From assembly GCA_029891385.1 (NCBI GenBank), contig CM057231.1, forward strand, positions 25,203,724 to 25,267,723: a stretch of 64,000 nt of DNA, written 5' to 3'. The DNA is from Erythroxylum novogranatense. Taxonomy: Eukaryota; Streptophyta; Magnoliopsida; Malpighiales; Erythroxylaceae. Of this stretch, positions 12,201 to 21,780 are shown in pieces; within the stretch, counting starts at the first letter, position 1; every line of letters starts with the position of its first letter. The notes below the pieces were generated by a model. It saw only the letters and a list, made by a program, of their open reading frames with translations. It did not search any database and was not told the DNA's origin. Position numbers and translations under genes: made by a program.

Positions 12201-13111
12201 CATGAACCTAATACATGCTTTAAACCTTTATTAACTACCCCACACTATCATGGCATTTAATCCATATGAAAGACATCATTTAAAACTCAATTCCTTAAAT
12301 GAAAACTTACCTAACACCAAATCTCCTTCAAAGCTTCAATAACCCCTTCTAACTTCCACACCAAAATACCAACCTCCTTTCCTTCTCAAGTAAGTACCAT
12401 ACTCATCATCTAGCTTTGATGGGAGTAAAGAGAGTAGCTTAAAGATATGGAGAAGATGGAGAAAAGGAGAGCCAAATTTCGATAGTTTAAAAGAGAGAGT
12501 TTATGTGTTTGTGTTTTCGGATGGATCATTACAAAAGCCTAACAATTCATCTTTTCATTCTCTTTTAAACCTACACGTCTAAGCATTGGAAGGGAGCATT
12601 AAATGTGACTTTTAAATGGCAACATGTGATTGGCTTCTTTTGATTTGAAAAGTCAAATTATTACTAAATTAATCCAGTCTAAAATTTTACTCCATTTAAC
12701 TCTAATGACCCTATTTTCAGTTCCAAAATAATATACCCCATATTACTGTGCCATTGGGTAGCGATCTTTGCTACCTAAAATCAATCGATTCGTTAATTGG
12801 CGATTTTTCCGGTCCAGGAATTGTCTCCGAAAAAATCCAGAAAAATTTCTAAAAATCCCTAAAAATGTTAAACAATTTATGGTGCAGTCCAAATAATTTT
12901 TCAAACTCAATTACTCCATTAATTTCACACAGAAGTTCAATTTAAAACCTAAGCCGAAAAATGTCATGAATGCATGTATACTATGTGCATGTGCAACCAA
13001 TCAGTAATTATAGAGGCTATATGCTGTATGCGCATGCCGAGATATAATTTAATATCCCGAACCCGTCTCAATTACCAAAATACCCTTTCCTATAGGAGGT
13101 GGGATGTTACA
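9279..13111 (-). mobile_element. Solo LTR of a gypsy element (TGTAACA family), inside the CACTA 1 transposase
   Basis: The plus strand begins TGTAACACCCCACTCC and ends GGGATGTTACA. The 5-bp duplication GTTAT flanks it (9274-9278 and 13112-13116), and no PBS, PPT or pol is present. The length is 3,833 bp. Read on the minus strand its start matches that of the 21781 LTR (shared blocks include CATATAGCCTCTATAATTA and CATGCATTCATGACATTT), so the LTR is in minus orientation. It carries the conserved splice-like module described in the findings (intron-like 9662-10351). A solo LTR forms by recombination between the two LTRs of a full element. The 66-104 residue open frames inside it match nothing I know. 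Confidence 0.9.
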
Positions 13112-13383
13112 GTTATGATAATTGGCCACGAAGAATATTGCTATCCAGATTGACCGAATGGTTGAAATCCATCCGTTGACAAACCCAACCGAACATTTCG
13201 ACTGTCAACCGCAAATTCAACATGCGTGTCATTAAAATGTTTCCATGCCAATGCATCTGATGGATGAGTCATTACTCCATCTTCCTGTTCGTGTTCAGCA
13301 TGCCATCTCATGTGCGACGCAGTCACATCAGAAGCATAAAGCCTTTGCAACCTAGGAGTGAGAGGGAAATAATACATCCGCTT

Positions 13384-13950
13384 CTATGGAACTAATTTCT
13401 GTTTCGTATTACGTTTTCTGGGCTTAAACCTAGGTTGCCCACAAAATTTGCACTGCTCTAAGTTCATATCGTCTCCCCAATACAGCATACATCCGAGTCG
13501 ACAACAGTCAATTTTTTCCACAGGTAGACCAAGACCACGAATAAGTTTCTTCATGTTGTAAAAACTATCAATCATTGTATGCTCAGGTGGCAATGATTCG
13601 TTGTACCACTGAAGAATGTTTTCAAAATTGCGATCCGAAATATGACCTTCACTCTTTATGTTCAATATGCGAGCAATTGATGACAACTGAGTCATTGTCT
13701 CACAATTTGGCCACAATTCTCGATTAGCTGACTGTAGTAAGTCGAAGAATTGTTTTGCCTGTTCGTTAGGTTCTTCGTCAACATGTTCCACATTTGGCTC
13801 AAATGTATGACCGAGTCCATCGTGCACCATTTGCCTATAAGAGTTTTCCGACCCATCAGCAAAATGTCTTCCATATCCATCCTCAATGTCATTCTCATTT
13901 AAGTGAATACACGTAGGCTCTTCAATTCTCCTTGAGGTGCTAGCAACCAA
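13384..13950 (-). pseudogene. Transposase segment: N-terminal region with CxxC cluster
   Basis: This is the longest open block of the N-terminal half, 188 residues from an ATG at 13950. It is acidic at first (HLNENDIEDGYGRHFADGSE), then EPNEQAKQFFDLLQSANREL, and ends with GCMLYWGDDMNLEQCKFCG and a basic stretch. Plant TNP2 transposases show this order just before the transposase_21 core. The frame continues after a stop or intron into 13377-13141 (MYYFPLTPRLQRLY, then HSDALAWKHF-like text reading HPSDALAWKHF). Confidence 0.8.
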
Positions 13951-14202
13951 CGGTTCCCCATGTCAGTCCATGAAAGTAGTTCAAACAAACCCTTTCTCAA
14001 CAAATGCAATCGAACTTCATCAATAAACAGAAACATTTGTGCTTACACTTTGTACATGGACATCGATCTTTGGCCCATCCATATATGCAGGTTGCGAACA
14101 TGCATAATTAATGAACGCATCAACTCCCTCAACAAATTCAGGATTAATGAAACCATCGGCGGTTAAACGTCTACACATCCAAGATCTATCGTTGAAACTC
14201 AT

Positions 14203-16180
14203 AACTGGGAAACTGTTATTCTACAACATCGGAACCAAAGTTAGGCATCTATGTTAGCCACCTCAGACAAACCAAATCATTACGTATATGTGTTATAACA
14301 TCGCCTTTAACGTTTCATGTCGTAGCTAAGCTACTGGAATATTTATACTGTGAACACAACTTATATGATAGTAGACAAGTATGTCATCACATTGTGGTTG
14401 ACCACAATGTGGTATTCAATGGATATTAAATATCATACTATTGCCAAAGAACTATTCATACAAGATTGAATGTTATTGTAAAAACCTATTCTAATAAATT
14501 AATCCTTCTTAATCAATTTAACATAAGCATATGAAATTATATTATTACAAGGTTAAGAGATATTCATTGTACACAACATCCAACCAATTATGGGTGTAAT
14601 TGATTCTAGTCAGTGCAACAAGCATTTGAAAAAGGCAATACAATTGCTAACTAAAGCATAACCACTGACCTAAATTGAAATGTAGAAAAGTGTTGCTAAA
14701 TCATGTTGTCACGGGCAATGTCGAACGTCACGACGACGAAGATGATAGCGCTGCACTGAAACCTAAGCATAAAATCAGTGAAACCCTCATTCCAAATATT
14801 TTACGCAAGGCAAGACATAGTAAACTAAATGTTAAACATTTATCATCCTCACATAATTAAACTACCACGCTCATGTTCTAATTTAAAAACGAGGTATGAC
14901 GAGGATCCTAAAAAATTTCTAAAGATTTCCCTATAATTGGACACCCCTTAAAAATAAGGGTCCCCCTGCAACAGAAACACACATCTATCTCAACCAGTAA
15001 CCACAAGGCAAATACAGATCTCCTAACAACATGTTTTTCATATATAAGTGAGTAACAAAAGATAATCATGAATAACACAGTTCATTTTTCGCACAGCATT
15101 ATTACTTTTTGTAACACAGTTCATTTTTCAATTTTGGCCAAACACATATGTTTACTAAAACTACAATTCTTCTCAAAGACAAATATAAGCACTTTTTAAA
15201 CTGTTATTCTAGGCTATGTCTGCATTACAAGGTTTTTAGAAAAGGAACATTCCTATATTCGAGGTTGTGTTTATATTAATAAACTCTAAAAGTAATGATG
15301 CTTGGTACATTTCTTATAATAACTTAAGATCAATTCAAAGTATATTATACCATTTTGAGTTTGAAAAAATTAATTAGGTTCGTTTGTAACTTATCTAGAT
15401 TATAGTAAAATTGTTGTAGCTATTAGAATTAAGAATTTGGATTTTGATTAAAAATTAGTGTAGTTAGTTGAACCTCTTATACTGTTATGAAAATATAAGA
15501 ATGTAGGTTGATTTTACTCAACTTTAAACCAACCACCCTAGTCATTTTCTTTGTAATTGCATATCTCTTGTCAAAAAAAAACATAAAATGATAATTTATT
15601 AAATGAGATTGAATGTATGAATGAAGTTGTAATATTAATTATATAGAAATGACATAATGTGCTCCAACAAATAAGACATTTTGAGTTGGTGTCTACCTCA
15701 GTAAAGATATTATTTTATAAAATTATTTATTTACTAATTTTAATCATTATTGATAATATTAACCCACATAAAATTGATTTGGTGTCAATTAATCAAAATT
15801 GAAGTTGAATTTAAATTTGATGGACTAGTTCAAAATTTGACTTAAAATTTTCAAAATTCTAACTCACTAGAGAATTGATATTATTGTAATATAATTGCTT
15901 AAAATAACAATATTTTAGTATCTCCTTAGTTTAATCAAAATTTCAGTCCAACGTAACTTAGAATATTAATAATGGGTATGAAATTGAATTAAATCGAATT
16001 GATCGATAGTTAGAATCATTATTAATAAATATTAAATAATGATCACCTAATTTTAGAATAATTATTAATAATTATCAACCAATTCACACCTAATTGAAAG
16101 TTTTGGCAATGTAGTACAATAATTTTAACTTTTTATTCAAATCTTTCATTTTCTTTAAAAGATCGTTGAAGAGCAATAAT
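14203..16180. other. Upstream spacer of the CACTA 1 transposase
   Basis: This is AT-rich DNA upstream of the minus-strand transposase. A perfect 9-base inverted repeat, ACATTGTGG and CCACAATGT with a 4-base loop, lies at 14389-14410, about 190 bases before the transposase ATG. A second small stem (CACCCCTTA and TAAGGGTCC) lies near 14942-14965. No protein-coding signal was recognised, including in the 61-codon plus-strand frame at 14675-14860. Confidence 0.45.
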
Positions 16181-16555
16181 GTACATATAATTAACATATG
16201 CATATAAGAGCAATAATAAGTAATAATTTACATATATTTTACAGATACATATAAGACCAATAAATTCAGGATTAATTACAGTAATAATTAACATATAATT
16301 TACACATGCATATAAAACAAATTTTACATATAATTACAGCAACAATTAACATATAATTTACAGATGATTTTACATCTAATTACAAGAATAATTTACAAAT
16401 AATTTACATAATTAACATATAATTTACAGATGACCAATATTTTACATATAATTACAACAATTTACATATAATTACAACAATAATTTACAAATAATTCACA
16501 TTTACATATAACACCAATTATTTACATACAATTAGAGCAATAATTAACATATAAA
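16181..16555. repeat. AT-rich minisatellite of ACATATAATTTACA-type units
   Basis: Roughly 370 bases are built from variants of AATTTACATATAATTACA and AACATATAATTTACAGATG in irregular tandem order. Units differ by small insertions, so no fixed period was assigned. It lies between the transposase upstream spacer and the GC-rich block of CACTA 1. Confidence 0.7.
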
Positions 16556-16905
16556 AATTTAAAAACCTTTAACATACCCATTCAACACCGTCGGACTAAT
16601 TGAAGAAGGGAGGCAGGAAAACTTACCACGCTGTCGGAGAGGAGGAGGAGACGCGACCGTGGCGTGCGGCGACCGACGACCAGCAACGACGGTGGAAGGA
16701 GAAGGGACGGCGACAGATGAAACGGCGACAGAGAAGATAGGAAGCAACGCGATGCATTTAAACGGCGGCGGCAACGCGGCAAGCGATTTAAACGGCAAAA
16801 GAACGACGGCAAACAAGGGACGGCGACATAGAAGATAGGAAGGAGAAGCGAGGAGCTAGAGGGCTGCGTCTGTGGGAAGAGGAGAAGAAACGCAGACGCA
16901 GTTCT
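16556..16905 (-). promoter_or_regulatory. GC-rich block near the right end of CACTA 1, probable promoter region
   Basis: This block has sharply higher GC and CpG content than its surroundings, with repeats of CGGCGACAGA, GATTTAAACGGC and AGAAGATAGGA. It lies upstream of the minus-strand transposase, where CACTA elements often have a GC-rich leader. The open frames here (76-85 residues, Arg/Pro/Ser-rich) arise from low stop density in GC-rich DNA and are not called as genes. The promoter role is inference. Confidence 0.4.
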
Positions 16906-16912
16906 AAATAAT

Positions 16913-16936
16913 AACCAAAACGACGTCGTTTTGGTT
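16913..16936. promoter_or_regulatory. 24-bp perfect palindrome with ACGT core
   Basis: A perfect palindrome is centred on AAAACGACGTCGTTTT and flanked by AACC/GGTT. It is followed at once by a near copy (CCAAAACGACGTCATTTT) joined through GGTTTAAACC. The ACGT core resembles plant bZIP binding sites; binding is inference. Confidence 0.5.
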
Positions 16937-16984
16937 TAAACCAAAACGACGTCATTTTCATTAACCGAAGGGCGAGGTTTTCAC

Positions 16985-17166
16985 TGACTCCGTCACCAAC
17001 GGAAATCACGCGTCGGAAAATATATTTACCGACCGAATAGTGTTCGGTCGGAAAAAGTTAAACCCACCCAATTTCTCCGACCGTTACGTTTTTTTCGGTC
17101 GGTATTTCCAACGACTTCTATATCGTCGGTATTGTTCCGTCGGTATTTCTCTTTTTCCTTGTAGTG
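16985..17166. repeat. Right subterminal and terminal repeats of CACTA 1
   Basis: Dense copies of the ACCGACCG / TCGGTCGG / CGTCGGTATT motif run to the terminus TTTCCTTGTAGTG. They correspond to the motif cluster at the left end. Confidence 0.85.
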
Positions 17167-17169
17167 TTC

Positions 17170-17408
17170 TTCACTGAATTGAAGAGAAGGGGTCCTAATG
17201 ATTCTAGATATGGCCAACGAATCGGTTTGGACGGTGGATTCTGGAGAGGAGAGAACGCGACCAAGATTATTTTGGATCAGAAAACCAAACGCAGTTTAGG
17301 TTTTAAGAAGGTATTCCGCTACTACAATACAAAATCGAAGCATAATAGTCGTTGGTTCATGCATGAATACAGTATTCATCCCTTACTTGCTGCCTATAGT
17401 TCATGTAG
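17170..17408 (+). CDS. NAC transcription factor, second part of exon 1 (residues 74-153)
   Basis: This resumes the NAC domain directly after the right CACTA end and its TTC duplication (17167-17169). Joined to 3149 it reads LYF-FTELK, the common NAC sequence before subdomain C. GGFWRGENATK, then KKVFRYYN, then WFMHEYSI follow (subdomains C-D). No stop or frameshift is present up to TCATGTAG, after which GTAGGTATG (17409) makes a plausible splice donor. Without splicing the frame would stop at 17410-17412. The donor at 17413 fits consensus well but would include that stop, so 17409 is preferred; it also gives a codon phase that matches exon 2. Confidence 0.88.
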
Positions 17409-17589
17409 GTAGGTATGTGTCCGCCTTAAAATTTAAGATGTCTATTTTATAGTATGATTAAGCTAATAGTTGGAGCTTGTATGTAAGAATTTATCAGTGC
17501 GTGTTCTTCCTTATTACAAGATGAACTCAATCACAGGATTCAGAATAATTATTGGTTAGATGTCAATCTCTCACTCTGCCTTTGTTCAG
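17409..17589 (+). other. Intron of the NAC gene
   Basis: This is a 181-base interval with donor GTAGGT and a pyrimidine-rich acceptor CTCTGCCTTTGTTCAG. Exon 1 ends with two bases of a codon (AG) and exon 2 supplies the third (T), giving Ser and an unbroken frame. Confidence 0.65.
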
Positions 17590-18046
17590 TCCAGGCGAGG
17601 CCAGTAATTACGTTATTTGTCAACTTGGAAAGAGAGAATCAGTTTCAGGTAAAAAGAAAAAGTTAAAATATAGGCGGAAGACGCATGAAACCACCATTAC
17701 ACGCAAGCAACACGATACCACCATAGAAGTAGGATTGAAGTCGGGGACATCATTGTCAGTGTCTCCGTCCACGTCTGTTCCGCCACAGCCTCCGATAAAT
17801 TCCATCTATCAAAGATCATCTTTGTGCTCCGACCATGATCAGATGGAAGTGGTTGCAGTTAGTGATAAATCAGACCATGAAACGATACACACCGATTGGG
17901 CAATTGGCTTTGCTGAGGAGCTATTGAAGGACCAACCACTGGAAACACTATCGGACGAGCCTGAAGTAGAGCTGTTGCCTAACATGGTTACTTGTAGAGA
18001 AATGGCCTGGCTGGGGATTTCTTTATCCTCATCGAAATTATGTTAG
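17590..18046 (+). CDS. NAC transcription factor, exon 2 (residues 153-304) with stop
   Basis: This exon opens with SPGEASNYVICQLGKR, which matches NAC subdomain E (family form roughly D-Y-V-L-C-R). It then has a basic stretch KKKKLKYRRK and a Ser/Thr/Pro- and acid-rich C-terminal region, as expected for the divergent transcriptional regulatory part of NAC proteins. It ends at TAG 18044-18046. The three coding blocks total 915 bases, so the restored product is 304 residues, a normal NAC length. I see no transmembrane segment. Apart from the CACTA insertion the gene looks intact, which points to a recent disruption. Confidence 0.8.
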
Positions 18047-19690
18047 CCTCAGATCAAGATACTATTAAATTTGTTATAATGTAATGGAATTTTGATTTTA
18101 CTCTTCTTCTTTTTTTTTATAATAAGTTTGTCTTGTCCCCTGCAGTTTCTTATGTGATTTTGTCAATTGGAATTTGGATGCCCATATTAATATATCATTC
18201 CTACATTAACTTCATATATTTAAATTTTATTAGTGTAAGTAGATATTTGTTTTGCTGCTGATCTGTTAATGACACAGATCACTTATATAGCATAGAGATA
18301 AATTAGTCAAACTTTTATTTCAAAAAGGTCGATCAATCAAGCTTTTATTAGAAAATTGTTAATGAATTAACTACTAATCTAGTTTAAAGTAGTTTATTAA
18401 ATTTATCTTTCACATCAAGTCCGTGAATTTAAATTCTGTGGGAAGAGAAGAAGAGGGGTTAATTTCCTTGAAGTTTATATAAATCAATTGCAGGTTTGTT
18501 TCCTACATGAATTCTATCCATTCAAATTACATTGACTTCTGGTATGGACTCTATAATGGAGAGAAACATATTTATCTTGATATATTTCAATCACTAATTT
18601 CTAAAGAAATTGTTAAAAATTATTTTATTTTGAAATTTTAATTTGGAAACCTTGCAAAAATTTTAATGATAATTTTGTTTTAGAATTAAATTTAAATAAA
18701 ATATTAACTTTTTACAACATAATTAAAGTCTATATTTAAGTTTAACAGACTTTTTAATATAGCAAGTTGAATTGGATTTATGTTTGATATTCTTTTGAAA
18801 ATAAAATATTTCAACCAATAAATATTTGTCTTTTCTTTTCTTCAAAATTGTCCTGGTTCAACAATGGATTGTTAGCATTTTGGACTTCTCAACATTACAT
18901 GATGAGAAATGCATGCAGACATATAGACATACATATATTCCAGTAAATGTATATATTATTAAGTTTAAAAACTTAATTGAAGTGATCTAATTTTATTTGG
19001 GAGTTCATGACATCTAATATAAAAGTGTGAAGATTAATATATAAATAGCTTGGATGTAATTAACAAGTTAATGATGGGCGAAATTGGTAACTATACCCAT
19101 TAGTTATTTTAAATGGGTGTGGTCCTGATTGACATATCAAAACAATTTTTATTCAGTTTACATCGATTTCTATCTACCGTCTTGTGAATATGTTCAATTA
19201 AAAGAATACGTTCTTGAAACTCTTCTGCTTTTCACCACAAACTTTCTTTCTTTTTGCTGATCAATTTAAGTACACTCACACTATATTCCCTCTTCTCAAA
19301 TGATCAAGATTTATTCTCAAATTTTTATCAAATGGAGATCGTCAATCATATATATATATTAATTTTTATAACCAAGTTTTATATGAATAAAAATGAAATA
19401 TATCATCTAAACCAATCTCGTCCATTAGCTTCAGTAGCAGAAGGACGAAAGGGTTAATCATTGTTATTTTTGCAACTAAACCCACAATAATCTTATGCAT
19501 CATCTCAATTAAATGACATAGATTAAGTATGAATGTGAAGCATAAAAATTACATATAATGTGAGCTACACATGCCTATTTCTAATTGGTCTAACCTTAAC
19601 CTAATGAGAACAAATTTTAGAGTAAACCATAGAAAATTGAAAAAGAAATGATTATTCTGTTAATGTCATGACGTCAAGTATAGTATCAAG
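18047..19690. other. NAC 3' flank and AT-rich intergenic DNA
   Basis: The first 100 bases are the likely 3' UTR (TATAATGTAATGG near 18075 is a possible polyadenylation context). The rest is AT-rich DNA in which I found no coding block, terminal repeat or tandem array. Confidence 0.45.
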
Positions 19691-21780
19691 TGGCCTGTCA
19701 CCAATATTCTTTCCTTTATTAGCATTTCTTTCCAAACATGAAGCCTTTAACTGACAAAGGGCAGGAGGAGTTCCCAGCGATGCCCTCCCACCTCCCACCT
19801 CCCCCTTACAACCTCACCTCACCCCAACCCTACTCCCCGTCCTCCCATCGCTTTCCCCGAGAAGAGTTGGAAGCAAATTGTCGGGGACCATCAATCCTCT
19901 ACTCTCACTTTCAACCTACCTAAGGACATAGATGGGAAACTTATTGTTTGTCCAGATGTCAAAATCTTGGAGGAAGGAGCCCATAGTTGGGAAGCTACCT
20001 TAGTCGGTTTCTTCTTCGATAAACGTCACCCCTTCCCAAACATTCATTGATGGGCTCATTATGTCTAGCGTAGTAAAGGGCTAACAAATGTTTTACTAAT
20101 TGAGAAAAAACTCATTTTATTCACATTCAGGTCTGCCTCTTAAGCACAAAAAGTGTTAGAAGAAGATCCAAGGCATGTTGGAAACTTCCCACTATTTTTA
20201 CAAAACTGGAAATTGGGGCTGAAGTTAGAAGATATATCGGTTTAAAGCATACCATTATGGATACATTTGCATAACATACCATTGGAGTATTGGACCACAA
20301 AAGGGCTGAGTGCCCTTGCTAGTTTCATTGGTAAGTCCCTATGTTTTGATGAAAATACAACACTGAAAACAAGATCAAGATTGGGTTACAATCGTATCTG
20401 TGTTAGTGTCGAGCTCACCAAAGAATTATCGTTTGAAATTCCTATTATGCGTTTAGGTGAGGATATAAAACTATAGGAGGATAATGTGGCTATTTCTTAT
20501 TCATGGAAACTACCTTCCAAACGCCCCAAAAAAATTTGGAAACCAACTGACAAAATTTTCAAAACAGGTAGTTTTTTGGAGTTAATAGGGGGATGAGTTA
20601 CTGAAGGAAGCCGAAGTTAAGGCCGTGACAACGATTATTGCACCTGTTGAGAATTTAAATCCAGTTGAGGGTCCAGTTAAAATTGGAAATGCTATCCTTT
20701 CTGGTGTAGATCCAATCCCCTCTCTTGGTTTTTCACAACATCTATCTCCATCAGCCTAGAACCCTTAGGCACATGCAGAAAACAACTTAACACTTTCTGA
20801 AACAAATAGCATTAATGGATCACCTACTTCACAACCCAGATCTGAAACTCCTACCACTACTTAGATCTTTACACAAGATGGTCAAAGGGTGAGGTTGGTT
20901 GTGCAGAAGTAACCTAGCCTTTTAGAACAACTGAAAAGCGATGATCACATAAGAGTAAGTGCAAAGGCTCCTCTCATACAATATGTTAATTACGTCCATA
21001 GTAGTATAGAATGTTAGGGGATTGAATTTCCCTACAAAGCAAGCTACTTCAAAGGATTTTGTTAAGAGGGAATGACCTTTACTTATAGGTTTACTTGAAA
21101 CAAAAATAAAAAATAAACTTTTGGCATATTGAATATCCTAGGATCTGGTGGGGTGGAAATATCAAACCATTCGCATCATGCATATGGAAGAATAATTTTC
21201 AGTTACAAGGCAGATGAAATTTGAGTAGCTTTGCTCTACTGCACAGATCAATGTATGCACCTCCATGTATCTTTTTTGCAGGAACAACCTGATATCCTAG
21301 TCTCTCTTATCTGTGCCAGTAATTTTGGGTTCCAACGATCTTTGTTATGACATGACTTAAGCAATCTTAGTGGAGGAATCACCTTTCCTTGGCTCATTTG
21401 TGGAGATTTTAACTCCACTCTTTATCTATCGGAGGCTAATGGGAATTGTAACTTATGCAATTATTATGAGGATTTTAAACAATGTGTTGACGGAGTGGGA
21501 GTGACAGACTTATCCTACACCGACACCAGGTTCACATGGTCCAATAAGCAATCCTCTTGTTTGAGAATCTAGAAGAAACTTGATCGAGCTATGGTTAATA
21601 CCACATGGCTCATTACATTCCCTAACAACTACGTTATATTCCAAGACCCCTTATTTTCTGATCATATCCCCATCAAAATCGAGCATCTCTTAAGGAAGCC
21701 TACTAGCTTCCATCCTTTTTGTTTCATTAACTACTTGGTTCAAGATCCAGGCTTCTCGATTGCTTGTCGAAGAGGTACAA
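19691..21780 (+). pseudogene. LINE retrotransposon, segment 1: ORF1 (DUF4283) and endonuclease
   Basis: This is a decayed plant L1-type LINE. ORF1 begins with a Pro-rich stretch (ATG at 19738). It then gives WKQIVGDHQSSTLTFNLPKD in another frame, and SWEATLVGFFFDKRHPFP and NIPLEYWTTKGLSALASFIG, all typical of DUF4283 ORF1 proteins. From about 21000 the endonuclease starts (NVRGLNFPTKQATSK after frame correction), followed by PWLICGDFNSTL near 21395-21430 and SDHIPIKIEHLL near 21660. Several frame changes and stops make it a pseudogene. The 5' border is not marked by a visible duplication. It is interrupted after TACAA (21776-21780) by a solo LTR and continues at 25718. Confidence 0.8.

Larger units (their letters stand above)
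6686..14202 (-). pseudogene. TNP2-type CACTA transposase, broken by stops, frameshifts and a solo LTR
   Basis: Domains in order on the minus strand: Transpos_assoc (ATG at 14202, DRSWMCRRLTADGFINPEF); an N-terminal region at 13950-13384 with CKFCGQPRFKPRKR; the transposase_21 core (13377-13141 and 9278-8500) with YNLPPWMCMKE, VPGPTNPKQKIDVFLQPL, MLSGWSTAGMLACPYC and NLDVMHIEKNIFDNL; DUF4218 (8500-7669); DUF4216 (7393-6983); and an acidic tail ending at 6686. Visible damage includes a frame change at the zinc-like CPCTKCKHKCF (about 14065-14030), TAG at 13141-13143, a 3.8-kb solo LTR between 9278 and 13112, TAG at 9096-9098 and TGA at 6983-6985. Removing the LTR and one TSD rejoins WPIIIT and PYNLPPW in frame. 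Gaps at about 7984-8063 and 7394-7500 are probably introns. It should be non-functional. Confidence 0.9.
3150..17166 (-). mobile_element. CACTA (En/Spm) DNA transposon 1, inserted in the NAC gene
   Basis: The left end is CACTACAAGAAATAAGTG at 3150. The right end, read on the other strand, is CACTACAAGGAAAAAGAG, ending at 17166. The terminal inverted repeats extend about 30 bases to ACCGAC. The 3-bp target-site duplication TTC lies at 3147-3149 and 17167-17169, as expected for CACTA elements. Both subterminal regions carry many copies of a CCGTCGGT/ACCGAC motif. Two gene regions lie on the minus strand: a TNP2-type transposase (6686-14202) and a Transposase_24-type gene (3875-5591). The element is 14,017 bp, of which 3,833 bp plus a TSD is a later solo LTR, so it was about 10.2 kb when it inserted. 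The transposase is broken, so this copy should not move by itself but could be mobilised in trans. Confidence 0.95.

Noticed and set aside
16559..17009. Arg/Ser/Pro-rich minus-strand ORFs of 73-85 residues
   Set aside because: They overlap in several frames in a GC-rich block and show no domain; low stop density explains them.
3150..17166. CACTA element lying in a NAC intron
   Set aside because: The element falls inside a codon run (LYF-FTELK) that is continuous after removal of one TTC, so the target was exon sequence.
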